From NCBI GenBank assembly GCA_004010275.1, contig RBWT01000046.1:1-47188 (forward strand): a DNA stretch of 47,188 nucleotides, read 5' to 3'. The position numbers and the translations under genes are program-made. The notes under the pieces are model-generated. The model searched no databases and had not been told where the DNA came from. It saw only the letters and a program-made list of their open reading frames with translations. The stretch is from Streptomyces huasconensis (lineage in GTDB: Bacteria > Actinomycetota > Actinomycetes > Streptomycetales > Streptomycetaceae). Of this stretch, positions 44,865 through 47,188 are shown piece by piece; position 1 is the first letter of the stretch; every line of letters begins with the position of its first letter.

Positions 44865-45661
44865 CTACTCCCCGGGCCACTCCGGCTTCCGCTTCTCGTT
44901 GAACGCCGCGACACCCTCCGCACGGTCGCCCGAGAAAGCCACCGCGCGCCACGCCGCGTCCTCCACCTCAAGGCCCGCCCGCAGGTCGAGGCCGTGCCCG
45001 AGGCGCAGGGCGCGCTTGGCGGCGCGCAGGCCGACGGGCGAGTTGGCGGCCATGCGGGCGCCGAGCGCGAGGGCCTCCGTACGGGCTTCCCCTTCCCCCA
45101 CCAGCAGGTCGACCAGGCCCAACTCCCGCGCTTCGGCCGCCTCCACGTGCGCGCCGAGAAGATCATCTCGGCCGGCGCGGGCGGCGCCGACGCGGCGCGG
45201 CAGGAGCTGCGTACCGCCGCCGCCGGGGATGACGCCGACGGAGACCTCGGGGAGCCCGACGACGGCGGTCGGGTCGGCGACGATGACGTCACAGGAGAGC
45301 GCCAGTTCGAAGCCACCGCCCAGGGCGAACCCGCGCACGGCCGCGATCGTCGGCATGGGCAGCTCCAGTACGCCCGTGTAGCAGGCCCGTGAGGTGGGGC
45401 GCTGGCGCAGCAGCTCGGCGTCGCTGAGGGAGTTGCGCTCCTTGAGGTCGGCGCGACGCAGAAGGCACGGTCGTGGGTGGAGGTCACCACGACGACGCGG
45501 GCGGCACGGTCCTCGGACAGGGCGGCGCAGGCGGCGGCGACGGAGCGGGCCATCTCCGAGGAGACCGCGTTCATCGCCTTCGGGCGGTCCAGGACGAGTT
45601 CGGCGACATGGCCGTGCCGCCTGACCACCACGTACTCCCCGTACCGCTGCTCGTCACCCAT
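44865..45661 (-). CDS. Enoyl-CoA hydratase/isomerase family protein, several frameshifts
   Basis: ATG at 45661: MGDEQRYGEYVVVRRHGHVAELVLDRPKAMNAVSSEMARSVAAACAALSED, VVVVTSTHDRAFC, the crotonase N-terminal part. The frame breaks near 45455 (AFC-VGADL region). The rest is in another frame: LPMPTIAAVRGFALGGGFELALSCDVIVADPTAVVGLPEVSVGVIPGGGGTQLLPRRVG (oxyanion and active-site region with Glu), then AEARELGLVDLLV and FNEKRKPEWPGE at the end. A compensating pair of indels disturbs a short patch around 45135-45175 (AEMIFSAR is in a third frame). A fatty-acid beta-oxidation or related CoA substrate is likely. From memory this is SCO4930. Confidence 0.83.
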
Positions 45662-45740
45662 GACCGATACCTCCTGCCGGTTAACGACCGTTACCCGGCG
45701 ATCATGTCAGCCGGGCCCGGCACCGGGAAGAGGCCCCGGG

Positions 45741-45830
45741 TCTTCGGGAAGGGTCCCCGGTCTTCGGGAAGGGGCCCGGGTCTTCGGGAAGGGGCCCGGG
45801 TCTTCGGGAAGGGGCCCGGGTCTTCGGGAA
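45741..45830. repeat. Tandem 20-base repeat between adenylate cyclase and enoyl-CoA hydratase genes
   Basis: TCTTCGGGAAGGGGCCCGGG is repeated at 45761, 45781 and 45801, with a variant copy at 45741 (GGGTCCCCGG end) and a half copy at 45821. It lies just beyond the cyclase stop, in a gap with no gene. Each unit contains CCCGGG/GGGCCC self-complementary parts. Confidence 0.92.
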
Positions 45831-45839
45831 ACGGCAGGC

Positions 45840-47024
45840 TCACGTACGGCGGGCCAGCAGCCACGGCTCGACGATGCCGAGGCCGCGCACGGGCCGCTGC
45901 CACATCGGCTGGAGCGCGAAGCGGTACGAGGGCGGCTCCTCGCCCTCCTTCTCCGCGGCGGCCGCCGCCTCCGCCGCCTGTGCCTCGGAGGCTGGGGCGT
46001 CCCCGGTCCGCGTCAGCTCCTCCGCGAAGGCGCCGTCCACGAGCACCGCGTCCCGGGGCGCTATCGAGGTGAGGCGGCTCGCGAGGTTCACGGTGGTGCC
46101 GAAGACGTCACCCATGCGGGTCGTCACCGTCCCGAACGCGATGCCGACGCGCAGCTCCGGCATGGTCTCGTCGTTGGCCATGGTCTCGATGAGCCGCAAC
46201 GCGATCTCGGCGGCGACGCCCGCGTCGTCGGCGGCGTACAGGACCTCGTCGCCGAGGGTCTTGATGAGCCGCCCGCCGTGCGCGGCCACCAGGTCCGCGG
46301 CGGTGGTCTCGAAGGCCTCGACCAGCTCGCCGAGCTCCTCCTCCTCCATGCGGCGGGTCAGCCGCGTGAAGCCGACGAGGTCGGCGAAGCCGACGGCCAG
46401 CCTGCGGTCGACCATCTCCTCGTCGTCGGCGGCCTGTACGACGCGGCCCGTGGCGGCGGCGAGCTGGCGGCGCCAGACGTAGACGAGGAACTCCTCCAGC
46501 TCGGGCAGGAGCAGCTCGATGAGCGGGTACGTGACCTCGGTACGGGTCATGCCCGGCTCGGGCGGTTCGGTCAGCCCCTCCAGGAACGAGTCGATCTGCC
46601 ACTCGGCGAGCCGCGCGGTGGTCTGCCCGGTGGAGCGGGCCACCTGGACCGCCATGGCCTCGCTGAGCAGGCCGGCCTCGACCAGGCCGGCCAGGCGCCG
46701 CAGGGCGAGGACGTCGGCCTCGGTCAGGGCCTTGGCCTGGCCGATGTCGGGGAAGCCCATGGCACGCCAGAAGCGGGAGGCCAGCTCCATCGAGACGCCT
46801 GCGCTGCGCGCCGCCTGGAAGGGGGTGTAGCGGCGGTCTGCGCCGAGGATGAGCTGTTCGAGCTGGAGGGCGAGGGGGTTCTTCGCGGACTCGCCGTCCG
46901 CCTTGTCGTCGTCCACGTCGGGGATCGCGGAGGCGTCGGGTCCGGCCGGGCCTGCGGGGTGGGCGGGTCCGCCGTCGGGGCCGCGCTGTGCACCCGCACC
47001 GGAGCCCGTGTCGTCGACGGTCAC
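45840..47024 (-). CDS. cya: Class III adenylate cyclase
   Basis: GTG at 47024 with GGAAGGGCAG upstream. The 394-residue protein has a Gly/Pro/Asp-rich N-terminus, then a regulatory helical domain (LILGADRRYTPFQAARSAGVSMELASRFWRAMGFPDIGQ..., LTEADVLALRRLAGLVEAGLLSEAMAVQVARSTGQT). The cyclase domain follows (~215-360): AVGFADLVGFTRLTRRME and LIKTLGDEVLYAADD provide the two metal Asp positions, and FGTTVNLASRLTSIAPRDAVLV ends it. It makes cAMP, needed for germination and development in S. coelicolor, where SCO4928 (from memory) is the homolog. An Ala/Glu insertion lies near 335-355. It is intact. Confidence 0.93.
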   Translation of the reverse strand: MTVDDTGSGAGAQRGPDGGPAHPAGPAGPDASAIPDVDDDKADGESAKNPLALQLEQLILGADRRYTPFQAARSAGVSMELASRFWRAMGFPDIGQAKALTEADVLALRRLAGLVEAGLLSEAMAVQVARSTGQTTARLAEWQIDSFLEGLTEPPEPGMTRTEVTYPLIELLLPELEEFLVYVWRRQLAAATGRVVQAADDEEMVDRRLAVGFADLVGFTRLTRRMEEEELGELVEAFETTAADLVAAHGGRLIKTLGDEVLYAADDAGVAAEIALRLIETMANDETMPELRVGIAFGTVTTRMGDVFGTTVNLASRLTSIAPRDAVLVDGAFAEELTRTGDAPASEAQAAEAAAAAEKEGEEPPSYRFALQPMWQRPVRGLGIVEPWLLARRT

Positions 47025-47188
47025 GCCTGCTGCCCTTCCGATCTGCCGCGGTCAGGTATCGACCGGCGCCAACTTTACGGCAGGTGTGCCCGCAGCTCAC
47101 TCCCGACTCCCCGTGACCCCGGGGCGGGCCCCGGGCCCGTCCTTCTGGTGGGCTGCGGGGGTGGGGCGGTTGTTCGTCGGGTGCGGGT

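Overview
The window is high-GC actinobacterial DNA, almost certainly a Streptomyces chromosome. Evidence includes GTG starts, GTGA/ATGA overlaps, XRE-DUF397 pairs, futalosine-pathway mqnA, an actinomycete cold-shock gene, and a hutH/GGDEF/enoyl-CoA hydratase/adenylate cyclase block. From memory, the mqnA-csp-kinase-FtsK neighbourhood corresponds to S. coelicolor SCO4503-SCO4508 and the right end to SCO4928-SCO4934. If so, two regions far apart in that species are joined here.

Bases 1-16100 form a type VII (ESX/WXG100) secretion locus. It has a three-domain EssC-like ATPase (11293-16085) and a divergent WXG100-type protein (10734-11033). An overlapping operon encodes a WXG100-like partner, a membrane-segment effector candidate and a two-copy-domain partner (10626 down to 7629). 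The start of a probable polymorphic toxin runs off the left edge. Between them lies a plus-strand set of exported proteins: three lipoproteins and two four-cysteine secreted proteins, four of which form a tandemly duplicated, translationally coupled two-gene unit. No eccB, eccD, eccE or mycP is visible. A Ser/Thr kinase lies tail to tail with essC, whose N-terminus looks FHA/beta-grasp-like.

Bases 16100-28500 hold mostly conserved single genes: kinase, mqnA, a cold-shock gene with a terminator-like leader hairpin, a divergent XRE-cupin regulator and azlCD, an acyl-CoA ligase with divergent AraC regulator, a secreted lipase, a 34-residue membrane peptide coupled to a sulfite-oxidase-like enzyme, a Pyr_excise-type protein and an O-methyltransferase. 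Bases 28600-31430 hold an anti-sigma-type ATPase, an XRE/DUF5753 regulator, two DUF397 proteins and a phosphotransferase. Bases 31400-38600 hold a DHA2-type MFS pump with divergent MmyB-like regulator, a secreted alpha/beta hydrolase and a subtilase. Bases 38700-47188 hold an L,D-transpeptidase lipoprotein, an acidic protein, a small sortase substrate, an ATPase, hutH, a GAF-GGDEF protein, an enoyl-CoA hydratase and a class III adenylate cyclase.

About fifteen genes contain one or more single-base frame breaks although sequence on both sides still reads as good family sequence. The breaks sit in G/C runs and hit housekeeping and accessory genes alike, so sequencing or consensus errors are more likely than true gene decay. 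Interrupted genes are therefore annotated across their whole length. No tRNA, rRNA, transposase, integrase or CRISPR array was recognised.
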